Positions 55,758 through 64,000 of a stretch of 64,000 nt of DNA are shown piece by piece. The stretch spans positions 1-64,000 of the forward strand of contig JAETQO010000001.1 in NCBI GenBank assembly GCA_021770655.1, in the 5' to 3' direction. The stretch's first letter is position 1; each line of letters begins with the position of its first letter. Made by a program: the position numbers and the translations under genes. This DNA is from Ruminococcus sp. GTDB taxonomy: Bacteria > Bacillota > Clostridia > Oscillospirales > Ruminococcaceae. The notes under the pieces are model-generated. The model searched no databases. It was not told the origin of the DNA and saw only the letters and a list, made by a program, of their open reading frames with translations.

Positions 55758-56395
55758 TGAATATCGGAATTTTCGGAGGAACCTTTAATCCCGTGCATCT
55801 TGGGCACAGAAACTGTCTTATAAGCGTGATCGATCAAATAAAGCTTGCCAGGGTGATAGTTATGCCGGACAGAATACCACCGCATAAAGCTGCTCAGGAG
55901 CTTGCTTCGCCCGAGGACAGGCTGAATATGTGCAGGCTGGCTTTTGGCGATATTGCAGGGGTCGAGTTCTCGGATTGGGAGCTTAGGCAGGCGGGGAAAA
56001 GCTACTCGGTGCTTACTCTGAGACATTTAAAAAAGCTGTATCCTGATGATAAGCTTTTCTTTATAATGGGGAGCGATATGCTGTTGTCATTTGAGCAGTG
56101 GTACAGATATGAAGAAATCCTGTCGCTGGCTTCGCTTGCCTGTGTTGCAAGGCTTGACGAGGATATTGACAAACTAGAACCTTTCGCTGAGATTCTCAGA
56201 GCTAAAAATGGTGAGGTTTTTATAATCAGGACCGAGCCGTTTGACATATCGTCTTCCGAAATAAGGGATATGCTCAAAAAAAATCTTGATTGCTCTTGCT
56301 ATTTAGATAAAAATGTTGTACAATATATAGTGGATAAAAATTTGTATGACAGAGGTTTTACTATTGGCGGACAAAAAAGTTATAGGAGCTTATAA
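55757..56395 (+). CDS. nadD: Nicotinate-nucleotide adenylyltransferase
   Basis: Transfers AMP to nicotinate mononucleotide in NAD synthesis. 212 residues with GGTFNPVHLGHRN at the N-terminus (HxGH) and ISSSEIRDML near the C-terminus. It starts in TAATG overlap with the CRM gene and overlaps yqeK by 50 bp, an unusually long but common overlap for this pair. Confidence 0.95.
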   Translation: MNIGIFGGTFNPVHLGHRNCLISVIDQIKLARVIVMPDRIPPHKAAQELASPEDRLNMCRLAFGDIAGVEFSDWELRQAGKSYSVLTLRHLKKLYPDDKLFFIMGSDMLLSFEQWYRYEEILSLASLACVARLDEDIDKLEPFAEILRAKNGEVFIIRTEPFDISSSEIRDMLKKNLDCSCYLDKNVVQYIVDKNLYDRGFTIGGQKSYRSL

Positions 56396-56942
56396 AGCTT
56401 ATTTAAAGGATCATTTATCAAAGAAAAGGTATACTCACTCGGTAAACGTTGCAAATGCCGCTGTTACGTTGGCGAAAAGATACGGCGCTGATACGGACAA
56501 AGCTTATGTTGCAGGCTTGCTGCATGACGTTGCCAAGGAATTGCCTGTCGATGAACTTGCGAAAATCGTTGAAAAATCTTCTCTTGATGTGTGCGATATT
56601 GAAAAGAAGGCGATCCCGCTTTTTCACGGTATTGCAGGCGCAGAGCTGATACGAACGCTGTTTGATATTCACGATCCTGAGATCATTTCGGCTATCCGTT
56701 ATCATACGGTTGCCTGCGGCAATATGCCGAAGCTGAGCCAGATAATTTATCTTGCAGATCTTATTTCCGAGGACAGAGATTATAAGGACGTAAAGAAAAT
56801 GCGTAAATATTCAGAGCAGAGCCTTGAAAAGGCAATGCTTGAAGCGTTGAAATTCTCTATCAGGGATTCTGTTGATAAGGGAAATACCATTCCGGTCTCA
56901 ACGCTTATGGCATATAATGATTTTACCGAAACTGTAAAGTAA
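56346..56942 (+). CDS. yqeK: YqeK-family HD hydrolase (Ap4A-type)
   Basis: A 198-residue HD-domain phosphohydrolase; homologues symmetrically cleave diadenosine tetraphosphate. RYTHSVNVANAA, GLLHDVAKELP (HD motif) and IRYHTVAC supply the metal ligands. ATG 56346 lies in the nadD gene, preserving the nadD-yqeK-rsfS order. A 100-bp palindromic element separates it from rsfS. Confidence 0.93.
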   Translation: MTEVLLLADKKVIGAYKAYLKDHLSKKRYTHSVNVANAAVTLAKRYGADTDKAYVAGLLHDVAKELPVDELAKIVEKSSLDVCDIEKKAIPLFHGIAGAELIRTLFDIHDPEIISAIRYHTVACGNMPKLSQIIYLADLISEDRDYKDVKKMRKYSEQSLEKAMLEALKFSIRDSVDKGNTIPVSTLMAYNDFTETVK

Positions 56943-56948
56943 TTTTAT

Positions 56949-57048
56949 TTAAGGTAACACCGCACAACTATTGTGTGCGGATAACGGAAAATTGGCAAGT
57001 TAGACGTGCACAAAGCCGTTAGGCGGTAGTTGTGCGGTGTTGCCTTAA
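56949..57048. repeat. 100-bp palindromic element (possible MITE) between yqeK and rsfS
   Basis: Terminal arms of 22 bp, beginning TTAAGGTAACACCGCACA (56949-56970) and ending GTGCGGTGTTGCCTTAA (57027-57048), match as inverted repeats at 21 of 22 positions. The 56-bp interior has no coding capacity but contains a second TTGTGTGCGG-type copy of the arm core. Both ends finish in TTAA, which may be the target duplication. RNA from it would fold into a long stem. Confidence 0.8.
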
Positions 57049-57107
57049 TAAAAACTATAGCAAAGGAGGCTTGTTCGCCTGCCAAAACTTGCGCAGGGAC
57101 ATTTTTT

Positions 57108-57479
57108 ATGGAAAATATCACTCAAAATGAAAAGCTCACAACAATAATCAAAGCTCTCGATTCCAAGAGAGCCGAGGATATACAGCTGATAGAAATCGGC
57201 GATCTTACCATCGTTGCCGATTATTTTGTAATTGCCAACGGAACGTCAAATACACAAACAAAGGCGTTAGCGGAAGAAGTCGAGTTCAAAATGAGCCAGA
57301 TAGGGATCGAGCCGCAAAGAACTGAGGGCTATCAGGGGTCAACATGGATAGTTCTTGATTACGGCGAGATAGTAGTTCATGTATTTTACAAAGAAACCAG
57401 AGGATATTATAACCTTGAAAGACTTTGGTCCGACGGTAAGAGTATCGATGTAGCGCAGTTTCTTCCTGAAGAGAAATAG
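57108..57479 (+). CDS. rsfS: Ribosome silencing factor RsfS
   Basis: A 123-residue protein that binds uL14 and blocks subunit joining in starvation. LIEIGDLTIVADYFVIANGTSNTQ, GYQGSTWIVLDYGEIVVHVF and YYNLERLW are diagnostic. Start ATG 57108 has AGGGA 7 bases before it; a stronger AAAGGAGG lies 38 bases further up without a start codon in range. A frame extending upstream into the palindromic repeat is not credible. Confidence 0.94.
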   Translation: MENITQNEKLTTIIKALDSKRAEDIQLIEIGDLTIVADYFVIANGTSNTQTKALAEEVEFKMSQIGIEPQRTEGYQGSTWIVLDYGEIVVHVFYKETRGYYNLERLWSDGKSIDVAQFLPEEK

Positions 57480-57497
57480 TTTTTGGGGTGAAAAATT

Positions 57498-57959
57498 ATG
57501 TGGGAGAGCAAGAGCGAAAAGGAAGAATATGAACGTCTCAGAATTGAAAATGATAAGAAAGCCGAAACAGGATTGAAAAAGCTCAAGGCTGCCGCGGCGG
57601 CCGAGTTGATCATCTGGATTTTGCACATTGCTGTTATCGGAGAAGTTTCATGGTATGCGGCGCTATTCATTATTATCCTGCCGCTTATAGCTTTGTTTGG
57701 CTATTTTACCAACAGGACTCTTGGGTTTTATGTATTTGCCGCTTTTTTGACTTTACAGCTGGCGTTTATATATCTTGACTGTCATAGGCTGGTTTTTCTG
57801 TTAGTTGCTGTTTTCAGCAAAAACGGGGCTGATTTTTCCGTTTGGTTTGCAATTTTTATAGTTGTCGCAACTATTGTGCTGTACTGTGCCTCATGTGAGG
57901 TTGAGATATTCGACCGCGATGTTAGAGTTTGGAGAGTATATGGACGACGCAGAATTTGA
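57498..57959 (+). CDS. Small integral membrane protein of unknown function
   Basis: A 153-residue protein with a charged helical N-terminus (about 1-30) and four hydrophobic segments (about 33-50, 53-70, 74-92, 98-132 with a break), then a short polar tail ending VYGRRRI. I do not recognise the family. SD TGGGGTG precedes ATG 57498, 18 bp after rsfS. Confidence 0.7.
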   Translation: MWESKSEKEEYERLRIENDKKAETGLKKLKAAAAAELIIWILHIAVIGEVSWYAALFIIILPLIALFGYFTNRTLGFYVFAAFLTLQLAFIYLDCHRLVFLLVAVFSKNGADFSVWFAIFIVVATIVLYCASCEVEIFDRDVRVWRVYGRRRI

Positions 57960-57976
57960 CGGCTGGAGGATTTGGC

Positions 57977-58033
57977 ATGGATAATCCGCCGGCAAATAAA
58001 AGCGTTAAGGACTTTTTTTCACGAATTAGATAA
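57977..58033 (+). CDS. Candidate 18-residue small protein
   Basis: ATG 57977 with a perfect GGAGG at 57965-57969, 7 bases away, opens a frame coding MDNPPANKSVKDFFSRIR. It lies between the membrane protein and leuS. It might be a small protein or an upstream frame that affects leuS; no family is known. Confidence 0.35.
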   Translation: MDNPPANKSVKDFFSRIR

Positions 58034-58090
58034 ATAGGACGGTTTGTCCTGATAATAAATGTTCAATATTTTTACAAAGGATTGGTTAAA

Positions 58091-60529
58091 ATGAAGAATT
58101 ACGATTTTTCCGCAATAGAGAAAAAATGGCAGACATACTGGGAGGAGCATGAAACTTTCAAGACCGATGTCTGGGACTTTTCAAAGCCTAAATTCTACGC
58201 TCTCGATATGTTTCCTTATCCGTCGGGAGTGGGGCTCCACGCCGGTCACCCCGAGGGCTATACCGCTACGGATATTGTTTCAAGAATGAAAAGAATGCAG
58301 GGCTATAACGTTCTTCATCCTATGGGCTATGATTCCTTCGGTCTTCCCGCTGAGCAGTACGCAGTAACGACCGGCAATCACCCGAACGGCTTTACGCAGG
58401 AAAATATCAAGACCTTTTCAAAACAGCTTAAAGAGCTTGGCTTCGATTACGACTGGAGCAAAATGATCGCAACCAGTGACCCAAAATTTTATAAATGGAC
58501 TCAGTGGATATTTAAACAGCTGTATCTTGACGGTTATGCTCAGTACATAGATATGCCTGTAAACTGGTGCGAGGAGCTTGGTACGGTACTTTCAAACGAC
58601 GAGGTAGTTGACGGAAAATCCGAAAGAGGCGGATATCCCGTTGTAAGAAAGAATATGAAACAGTGGGTCATCAATCAGCCGGCTTTTGCCGAAGAACTTC
58701 TGGAGGGCCTTGATGAGATCGACTGGCCCGAATCCACAAAGCTTATGCAAAAAAACTGGATCGGAAAGTCAACGGGCGTCGAAGTCAAATTTCAGATCGT
58801 CGGCGGCGGAGAATTTTCTATATTTACAACCTGCATTGAGACGATCTATGGAATTACCTTTATGGTTCTTGCCCCCGACGGCGAGATCGTGAAACAGCTT
58901 ATGCCGCGTGTCCGGAATAAAGACGAAGTTCAGGCGTATATCAATGAAACGCTGAAAAAGAACGATATGGACAGAACCGAGCTTAATAAAACTAAGTCCG
59001 GATGCGAGCTTAAGGGCGTAACCTGTATCAACCCCGTAAACGGCAAGGAAGTAAGAATGTTTATCGGAGATTTTGTCCTTGCAAGCTACGGTACGGGAGC
59101 GGTCATGGCTGTTCCGTCTCATGACCAGCGTGATTTTGAATATGCACAGGCACATAATATAGATATGATCCAGGTTATAGACGGAGACGAAAAGCTCGGA
59201 CATATCGACGTTACCGAAAAGGCGTTTGAAAAGGGCGATTACTTGGGAAAAGGCTACAAGCTTATTAATTCCGAGGAATTTACCGGACTCACTGTCGAGG
59301 AGGCAAAGGAGGCTATTACCTCTAAGCTTGAAAATATGGGAGTTGCCAAAAGGACGGTAAACTATCATTTCAGAGAGTGGATATTTGCCAGACAGCGTTA
59401 CTGGGGCGAGCCTGTTCCTGTTGTTCACGGCGACGACGGTAAAATATATCCTCTTGATGATAATGAACTTCCGCTCGTTTTGCCTGAACTTGAAAATTAT
59501 AAGGGCGAAAACGGAAAGGCTCCTCTTGAAAATGCGACTGAGTGGAAAAAATACGATAAAAACGGTATCAAGGGTACAAGAGAAACTTCAACAATGCCCG
59601 GTTCGGCAGGTTCAAGCTGGTATTATCTGAGGTATATCGATCCTGATAATGATGATGAATTTGCAAATCAGGAGCTTTTGAAGCATTGGATGCCTGTTGA
59701 TCTTTACATAGGAGGCCCCGAACACGCAGTAGGACATCTTATGTATTCAAGAATATGGAATAGGTATCTCTATAATAAAGGGCTTGTTCCGACAAAAGAG
59801 CCTTTCAAAAAGCTGGTTCATCAGGGTATGATTTTAGGCTCAAACGGAATTAAAATGGGCAAGCGCTTTCCGGAATATGTTGTAAATCCTAGTGATATTG
59901 TCCGTGATTACGGTGCTGATACGCTCCGACTTTATGAGATGTTTATGGGTCCTCTTGAAGTTTCAAAACCGTGGAGCAATCAGGGCGTTGAGGGTGCGAA
60001 AAGATTCCTTAACCGCGTCTGGGCGTTCTTTACAGAGGAGAGCAATCTTACGGAAGCTCCTGTTCCCGAGCTTGAAAAGGTTTATCACAGAACAGTTAAA
60101 AAGGTTACCGACGATTTTGAGAAGCTTGCATTCAATACCGCTATTTCTCAGATGATGATCTTTGTTAATGCAGTATATAAGGCAGGCAAATGCCCTAAGA
60201 ATTATGCCGAGGGTCTGATAAAAATGCTTTCGTGTATCTGTCCTCATATCGGCGAGGAGATTTGGAGCATTTTTGGTCATAACAACACTATTGCGTATGA
60301 GAATTGGCCTGAATATGACGAGAGCAAGACGGTTGACGACGCGGTTGAGATAGTTGTTCAGATAAACGGCAAGGTCAAGGCAAGGCTTACTATTGCGGTT
60401 GACGAGGCTAAGGAAGATGTTATTGTCAAGGCAAAGGCTGATCCGGCAGTTTCCGCGCTTATCGAGGGCAAGAATATTGTCAAGGAAATTTATGTTCCGA
60501 ACAAGCTGGTAAATATTGTAGCCAAGTAA
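58091..60529 (+). CDS. leuS: Leucyl-tRNA synthetase
   Basis: Class I synthetase, 812 residues. The HIGH motif reads HAGH (50-53, in YPSGVGLHAGHPEGY), the editing CP1 domain spans about 220-410, and the KMSKS region at 588-592 reads KMGKR in IKMGKRFPEYVVNPSD. The C-terminal tRNA-binding end (VVQINGKVKARLTIAVDE) is complete. Start ATG 58091 has AAAGGA 9 bases upstream; TTG 58082 is less likely. No T-box leader was seen. Confidence 0.96.
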   Translation: MKNYDFSAIEKKWQTYWEEHETFKTDVWDFSKPKFYALDMFPYPSGVGLHAGHPEGYTATDIVSRMKRMQGYNVLHPMGYDSFGLPAEQYAVTTGNHPNGFTQENIKTFSKQLKELGFDYDWSKMIATSDPKFYKWTQWIFKQLYLDGYAQYIDMPVNWCEELGTVLSNDEVVDGKSERGGYPVVRKNMKQWVINQPAFAEELLEGLDEIDWPESTKLMQKNWIGKSTGVEVKFQIVGGGEFSIFTTCIETIYGITFMVLAPDGEIVKQLMPRVRNKDEVQAYINETLKKNDMDRTELNKTKSGCELKGVTCINPVNGKEVRMFIGDFVLASYGTGAVMAVPSHDQRDFEYAQAHNIDMIQVIDGDEKLGHIDVTEKAFEKGDYLGKGYKLINSEEFTGLTVEEAKEAITSKLENMGVAKRTVNYHFREWIFARQRYWGEPVPVVHGDDGKIYPLDDNELPLVLPELENYKGENGKAPLENATEWKKYDKNGIKGTRETSTMPGSAGSSWYYLRYIDPDNDDEFANQELLKHWMPVDLYIGGPEHAVGHLMYSRIWNRYLYNKGLVPTKEPFKKLVHQGMILGSNGIKMGKRFPEYVVNPSDIVRDYGADTLRLYEMFMGPLEVSKPWSNQGVEGAKRFLNRVWAFFTEESNLTEAPVPELEKVYHRTVKKVTDDFEKLAFNTAISQMMIFVNAVYKAGKCPKNYAEGLIKMLSCICPHIGEEIWSIFGHNNTIAYENWPEYDESKTVDDAVEIVVQINGKVKARLTIAVDEAKEDVIVKAKADPAVSALIEGKNIVKEIYVPNKLVNIVAK

Positions 60530-60578
60530 TATTTCAAAATAATTCTTCAAAAAAATTATGAAAATTGGTTATACCCTA

Positions 60579-60607
60579 TTGACTTTTAGTGCAAAATATA
60601 GTATAAT
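60579..60607 (+). promoter_or_regulatory. Sigma-A promoter of rpsU
   Basis: TTGACT (60579-60584), 17-bp spacer, TATAAT (60602-60607). Confidence 0.85.
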
Positions 60608-60613
60608 TAAATT

Positions 60614-60794
60614 TGTAATTATATCGGCTGTTTAAATTCCGTAGATTAAAGACAGAGCGGTCCGTATAACTGCGGGACTGGGGGAACGTAAAGCGTTTCA
60701 GGTTTGCATTTGCAGACGCCTTCACTATCACCGTTGATTTTCGGGAATGCCGATAAATTGCCTCTGTCACAGGTGGCAAAGGGAGGGAATAATT
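60614..60794 (+). promoter_or_regulatory. Long structured leader of rpsU
   Basis: About 180 nt of untranslated RNA. It holds several short stems, such as TTGCC / GGCAA (60759-60780) just before the SD GGGAGGG. The length suggests control by a ribosomal protein or attenuator; no terminator hairpin is visible, so control of initiation is more likely. Confidence 0.5.
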
Positions 60795-60968
60795 TTGGCA
60801 GAAATCCGTGTTGGAAAGAACGAGACTTTGGATACAGCTCTCAAGCGTTTCAAGAGATCATGCGCTAGAGACGGCGTTATCGCTGAGGTTCGTAAGAGAG
60901 AACACTACGAAAAGCCTTCGGTAAAGCGTAAGAAGAAATCCGAAGCTGCTCGTAAGCGTAAATACTAA
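60795..60968 (+). CDS. rpsU: Small ribosomal subunit protein bS21
   Basis: A 57-residue basic protein of the 30S subunit. [20 protein letters not shown] and the [18 protein letters not shown] tail are typical. Start TTG 60795 has GGGAGGG 7 bases upstream. A terminator follows at 60982, so it is monocistronic. Confidence 0.95.
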   Translation: MAEIRVGKNETLDTALKRFKRSCARDGVIAEVRKREHYEKPSVKRKKKSEAARKRKY

Positions 60969-60981
60969 TATGTAATTAAAG

Positions 60982-61006
60982 GCGGGCATTTTTATGTCCG
61001 CTTTTT
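60982..61006 (+). terminator. Terminator of rpsU
   Basis: GCGGGCAT / ATGTCCGC (one G-U) with a 4-base loop, then five T. Confidence 0.85.
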
Positions 61007-61066
61007 GTTTTTTTATTTCTATCAGTCTTGTGTTGTTAGTAATATAAATCGGGATTTGGAGGATAT

Positions 61067-61483
61067 ATGAACACTCGAAATAGCTGTTATACTTATTTTA
61101 AGATAGTTGGAAATTTCAATCCTGACAATGTATCTAAATTATTAAATCTCACTCCAGAGAGGTCTTGGAAAATAGGAGATTTAAGACGTAATGGTACAAA
61201 ATACGATTTTTCTCTTTGGGAAATTGGAAGGTGTACCGAATATGATATAGAAGTTGAAAATCAAATGAGAAAGACCATCTTCTTGCTACAGGATAAAATT
61301 CCTCTGCTCAATCAGATAAGAATGGGAAACGATGTTACGTTTACTTTAGAAATCGTTCCCACTATTTATGTAGGCGATATAAATCCGTGTCTCGCTCCAT
61401 CTCTTGATGTAATTGATTTTTGCTATGCAACAAGAACAAATATAGATATTGATATGTATGTTTATAATTCTGATGATGAATAA
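61067..61483 (+). CDS. DUF4279-like protein
   Basis: A 138-residue soluble protein. CYTYFKIVGNFNPDNVSKLLNLTPERSWKIGD and LWEIGRC resemble DUF4279 proteins, whose function is unknown; some lie near toxin-immunity genes. SD TTGGAGGA precedes ATG. It is distinctly more AT-rich than its neighbours and sits alone between the rpsU terminator and yqeG, suggesting a recent arrival. Confidence 0.7.
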   Translation: MNTRNSCYTYFKIVGNFNPDNVSKLLNLTPERSWKIGDLRRNGTKYDFSLWEIGRCTEYDIEVENQMRKTIFLLQDKIPLLNQIRMGNDVTFTLEIVPTIYVGDINPCLAPSLDVIDFCYATRTNIDIDMYVYNSDDE

Positions 61484-61533
61484 GTAGCCAAATTCCGATT
61501 TAACTTAATAAAAATTTTATTCAGGAGAATTTT

Positions 61534-62022
61534 ATGTTTTTCAAACCGACTTACGTTTTTGATAAGGTGGGAGATATTACCCCCGAATTTTTACATAAAA
61601 AGCATATCAAGGGTCTGATTCTGGACCTTGATAATACGCTTACTACGCACAATAACCCTGTTCCGCCGCAGTCCAGTCTTGACTGGCTTGACAGTATGAA
61701 AGCGGCTGGAATAAGGCTTATGATCGTGTCAAATAATCATGCGCCGAGAGTCACGCCTTTTGCCGAGCAGCTTGGACTTGATTTTGTTCCCGAGGGCAAA
61801 AAGCCTCTTACATTCGGCTATACTAAGGCGATCGAGCGTCTTGGTCTTGAAAAGAAAAACGTTGCGGCTGTAGGCGACCAGATTTTTACGGATATTCTCG
61901 GCAGTAATCTTAAAGGAATACGTTCGATTTTTGTGTTTCCTATTGAGCCGGAAACCAGTCTTCCGTTCAGATTTAAAAGAGCCTGCGAGAAACCGTTTCT
62001 GCCAAAACTTAAGGAGCATTAA
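61534..62022 (+). CDS. yqeG: YqeG-family HAD-IIIA phosphatase
   Basis: A 162-residue HAD hydrolase. LILDLDNTLTTHNNP contains the nucleophile Asp, RLMIVSNNH is motif II, and VGDQIFTDILGSN motif IV. Homologues include mitochondrial PGP-type phosphatases, but the bacterial substrate is unproven. SD CAGGAGA. The following small gene starts 3 bp later. Confidence 0.92.
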   Translation: MFFKPTYVFDKVGDITPEFLHKKHIKGLILDLDNTLTTHNNPVPPQSSLDWLDSMKAAGIRLMIVSNNHAPRVTPFAEQLGLDFVPEGKKPLTFGYTKAIERLGLEKKNVAAVGDQIFTDILGSNLKGIRSIFVFPIEPETSLPFRFKRACEKPFLPKLKEH

Positions 62023-62025
62023 GAT

Positions 62026-62286
62026 ATGAATGAATTCTTTAAAGATATAATCGGTAAGGTTTGCGACATAGAAACTGACGATAATGATTATAGCAGATAT
62101 GTAATTAAAGACATTAACGATAATTGGCTTTTTGCTTCTGATGTTGACAATACTGATGAAACTATTTATCTGAATTTAAGATATGTTTACAGTATATCAC
62201 CAATGACAGAAAGCCCCAAAAATGATAAAACAGAAGATGATGATAACGGCGGATTTTTTAAACGCCGCAGAAAGGAAAGATACTGA
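62026..62286 (+). CDS. Small acidic protein of unknown function
   Basis: An 86-residue protein, acidic in the first part (VCDIETDDNDYSRYVIKDINDN) with a strongly charged tail (KTEDDDNGGFFKRRRKERY). No family is recognised. It is coupled to yqeG (3 bp) and to the next gene by TGATG overlap. Confidence 0.7.
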   Translation: MNEFFKDIIGKVCDIETDDNDYSRYVIKDINDNWLFASDVDNTDETIYLNLRYVYSISPMTESPKNDKTEDDDNGGFFKRRRKERY

Positions 62287-63140
62287 TGTCGGCTAAATTC
62301 GGACCTGCGGGAAACAGCGAGAGTTTTTCCGCAAAATATAAAACAACTCTTCAAGCTCCGGGTTATCTTGAAGAAATGGGACTTGACCATTACGAATATC
62401 AGTGCGGCAGGGGAGTAAAGGTTACTGATAAGACAGCCTTTGCCTTGCGTGACAAAGCCAAAGAGCATAATATTTCTTTATCACTTCATGCGCCGTATTT
62501 TATTTCGCTTTCCAGCATTGAGGAGGAAAAGAGAGATAATAGCATTAACTACATTTTGCAGTCCTGTGACGCCGCAAACAGAATGGGTGCAGAAAGAATT
62601 GTTATACACAGCGGTTCCTGCGCTAAGATCAGCAGGGAAGAGGCTCTGGAGCTTGCCAAGGACACTTTGACCAGAGCGAGAAAGACTGCTGTGGAGCAAG
62701 GATTTGAGCATATTGTGTTCTGTCCCGAAACTATGGGAAAAGTCAATCAGCTTGGAAACCTTACAGAGGTATTGGAGCTTTGTAAGCTTGACGACAGCTT
62801 TATACCCTGCATTGATTTTGGACATCTAAACGCAAGAGAGTTTGGTTATATCAAGGGCAAAGCCGAGTATGAAAAAATGCTTGACGAAGTGGAGGATAAA
62901 ATCGGTCACGACAGGCTGAAAATTTTCCACAGTCATTTTTCCAAGATAATGTTTACTAATCCGGGCGGTGAGAAAAAGCATTTGACCTTTGAGGACAATC
63001 AGGGCTTTGGACCTGATTATGAGCCGCTTATGGAAATTGTGGCAAAGAAAAATCTTTCGCCGATATTTGTGTGCGAAAGCGCAGGAACTCAGGCAGAGGA
63101 CGCTTTGACCATGAAAAAATATTATGAAAGCCAATTGTAA
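62286..63140 (+). CDS. nfo: Endonuclease IV family protein (AP endonuclease)
   Basis: A 284-residue TIM-barrel metal enzyme that cuts DNA 5' of abasic sites. Metal-binding segments: LHAPYF, ERIVIHSGS, VFCPETMG, CIDFGHLNA, IFHSHFSK and FVCESAG. Starts in TGATG overlap with the preceding gene. The alternative is a related sugar isomerase-like barrel; the metal pattern favours endonuclease IV. Confidence 0.88.
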   Translation: MSAKFGPAGNSESFSAKYKTTLQAPGYLEEMGLDHYEYQCGRGVKVTDKTAFALRDKAKEHNISLSLHAPYFISLSSIEEEKRDNSINYILQSCDAANRMGAERIVIHSGSCAKISREEALELAKDTLTRARKTAVEQGFEHIVFCPETMGKVNQLGNLTEVLELCKLDDSFIPCIDFGHLNAREFGYIKGKAEYEKMLDEVEDKIGHDRLKIFHSHFSKIMFTNPGGEKKHLTFEDNQGFGPDYEPLMEIVAKKNLSPIFVCESAGTQAEDALTMKKYYESQL

Positions 63141-63284
63141 AAAATACAGATTCGGGTTTGGCATTTGGGGCTTGGTATTGTTTATTCTTGTGATGATACC
63201 GAGGCGAATATTCCAAATTTGACGGAAGTGCAACTTTTAAAGCTAAGTTTTATAAAATGCACTTGGATTAAAGAGGTAATTGAA

Positions 63285-63746
63285 ATGAAAAAAATTCTTG
63301 TTATACACGGACCAAACTTAAATCTGCTCGGTGAACGTGAACCGGGCGTATATGGAAATGATTCTTATGAATCTATTAATAATGAAATCATAGAGCATGC
63401 AATTAAATATCAGTTCCATTGTGATGTTTTTCAGTCTAATCACGAGGGTGAAATAATCGATCAGCTTCACCTTGCAAGAAAAAAATATGACGGTGTTGTT
63501 CTTAATGCAGGCGCATACACTCACTACAGCTATGCAATCAGAGACGCTATTGCGGCAATCAGGATTCCTGTTATTGAAGTTCATCTGAGCAATATCCACT
63601 CCCGCGACGAGTTCAGACATACATCGGTCATTGCGCCTGTATGCGCAGGACAGATAAGCGGATTCGGTAAATTTTCTTATCTAATGGGGGTTGACGCACT
63701 TAATTATATTTGGAACAGCGGCGAAAGCGGTGAGGATAATGACTAA
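63285..63746 (+). CDS. aroQ: 3-dehydroquinate dehydratase, type II
   Basis: Third step of the shikimate pathway. 153 residues: [18 protein letters not shown] (catalytic Tyr23, Asn11), [27 protein letters not shown] and [19 protein letters not shown]. Start ATG 63285 with SD AGAGGTAA; an upstream frame extension is not credible. It overlaps the next gene by 8 bp. Confidence 0.96.
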   Translation: MKKILVIHGPNLNLLGEREPGVYGNDSYESINNEIIEHAIKYQFHCDVFQSNHEGEIIDQLHLARKKYDGVVLNAGAYTHYSYAIRDAIAAIRIPVIEVHLSNIHSRDEFRHTSVIAPVCAGQISGFGKFSYLMGVDALNYIWNSGESGEDND

Positions 63747-64000
63747 TCTTGAAAAACTCCAGAGCAGAGTAGCTGAAACAGCAGACTGTGCCGTAATCAC
63801 CGATGACGTAAACAGGCGGTATTTTACCTCGATGAAATCAAGCGCAGGAACGCTTGTGGTTTTTCCTGAATGTTCATACTTCATAATTGATTTTCGTTAT
63901 ATAGAGAAAGCAAGAAAGACTGTTACTTCCTGTGATGTAATATTGCAGGATAGGCTATATGAGCAGATCAATGCTTTGATAAATCGTCATAATGCGAAGT
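63739..64000 (+). CDS. Xaa-Pro aminopeptidase (M24B), 5' part, runs off the window
   Basis: The first 87 codons match the creatinase-type N-terminal domain of aminopeptidase P/prolidase proteins ([51 protein letters not shown]). The catalytic pita-bread domain lies outside. In Firmicutes this gene commonly lies beside aroQ and efp. It overlaps aroQ by 8 bp. Confidence 0.8.
   Translation, partial: MTNLEKLQSRVAETADCAVITDDVNRRYFTSMKSSAGTLVVFPECSYFIIDFRYIEKARKTVTSCDVILQDRLYEQINALINRHNAK

Noticed and set aside
57960..58090. T-box leader before leuS
   Set aside because: Too short, with no T-box sequence or terminator/antiterminator pair.

Overview
The window looks like a chromosome segment from a low-to-mid GC Firmicute, most likely an anaerobic gut member of the Oscillospirales (Ruminococcus-like). 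This rests on gene content and order: HemZ, RarA, AddAB, an L20-type leader before infC-rpmI-rplT, topA-trmFO, plsX-rnc-smc-ftsY, and nadD-yqeK-rsfS. It also rests on strong Shine-Dalgarno (SD) sequences, sigma-A promoters with 17-bp spacers, and frequent TTG/GTG starts. No tRNA, rRNA or CRISPR array was seen. The genus is an inference.

Layout. (1) 1-2470: decayed accessory DNA, with the 3' part of a GH25 lysozyme, a chimeric small gene, a truncated frameshifted ABC permease, and a secreted protein frameshifted inside its signal peptide. (2) 2785-9802: glyA, a dead GNAT gene, rarA, an M50-like membrane protease, an S1-domain protein and a secreted Fn3/SleB-type wall hydrolase. (3) 9897-17895: one operon, recJ-rel-MBL hydrolase-hemZ-rlmD, ending at a terminator. 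(4) 17816-about 32850: a genomic island between the 3' end of rlmD and addB. (5) 32944-64000: housekeeping operons for recombination repair, translation, topology, lipid synthesis, chromosome segregation, protein targeting and NAD synthesis.

The island is a mosaic. Its left half holds an IS1182-like element cut off and fused in frame to part of a cupin gene, a MATE transporter, an esterase cut by a recombinase fragment, and a three-gene serine-recombinase module with one intact recombinase. Its right half is much more AT-rich and carries two adjacent nucleotide-cyclase gene sets. The first is a tightly coupled five-gene cassette: ParB-like protein, nucleotidyltransferase, B12-type radical SAM protein, divergent class III cyclase domain, and a possibly Nudix-related protein. 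I do not recognise it as a described system. The second is a Pycsar-type anti-phage locus: XRE regulator, cyclase, three-helix membrane effector of the PycTM/DUF5706 type, and a second cyclase. After it lies a broken copy of an rlmD-like 3' end, which suggests integration at rlmD (rumA), a known site for integrative elements.

In Pycsar, infection triggers synthesis of cyclic pyrimidine nucleotides, which activate a membrane-damaging effector. Having a cyclase on each side of one effector is unusual. The five-gene cassette next to it contains both a nucleotidyltransferase and a cyclase-fold protein that keeps both metal-binding Asp residues. It is the best candidate here for an undescribed nucleotide-signalling or nucleotide-modifying defence system.
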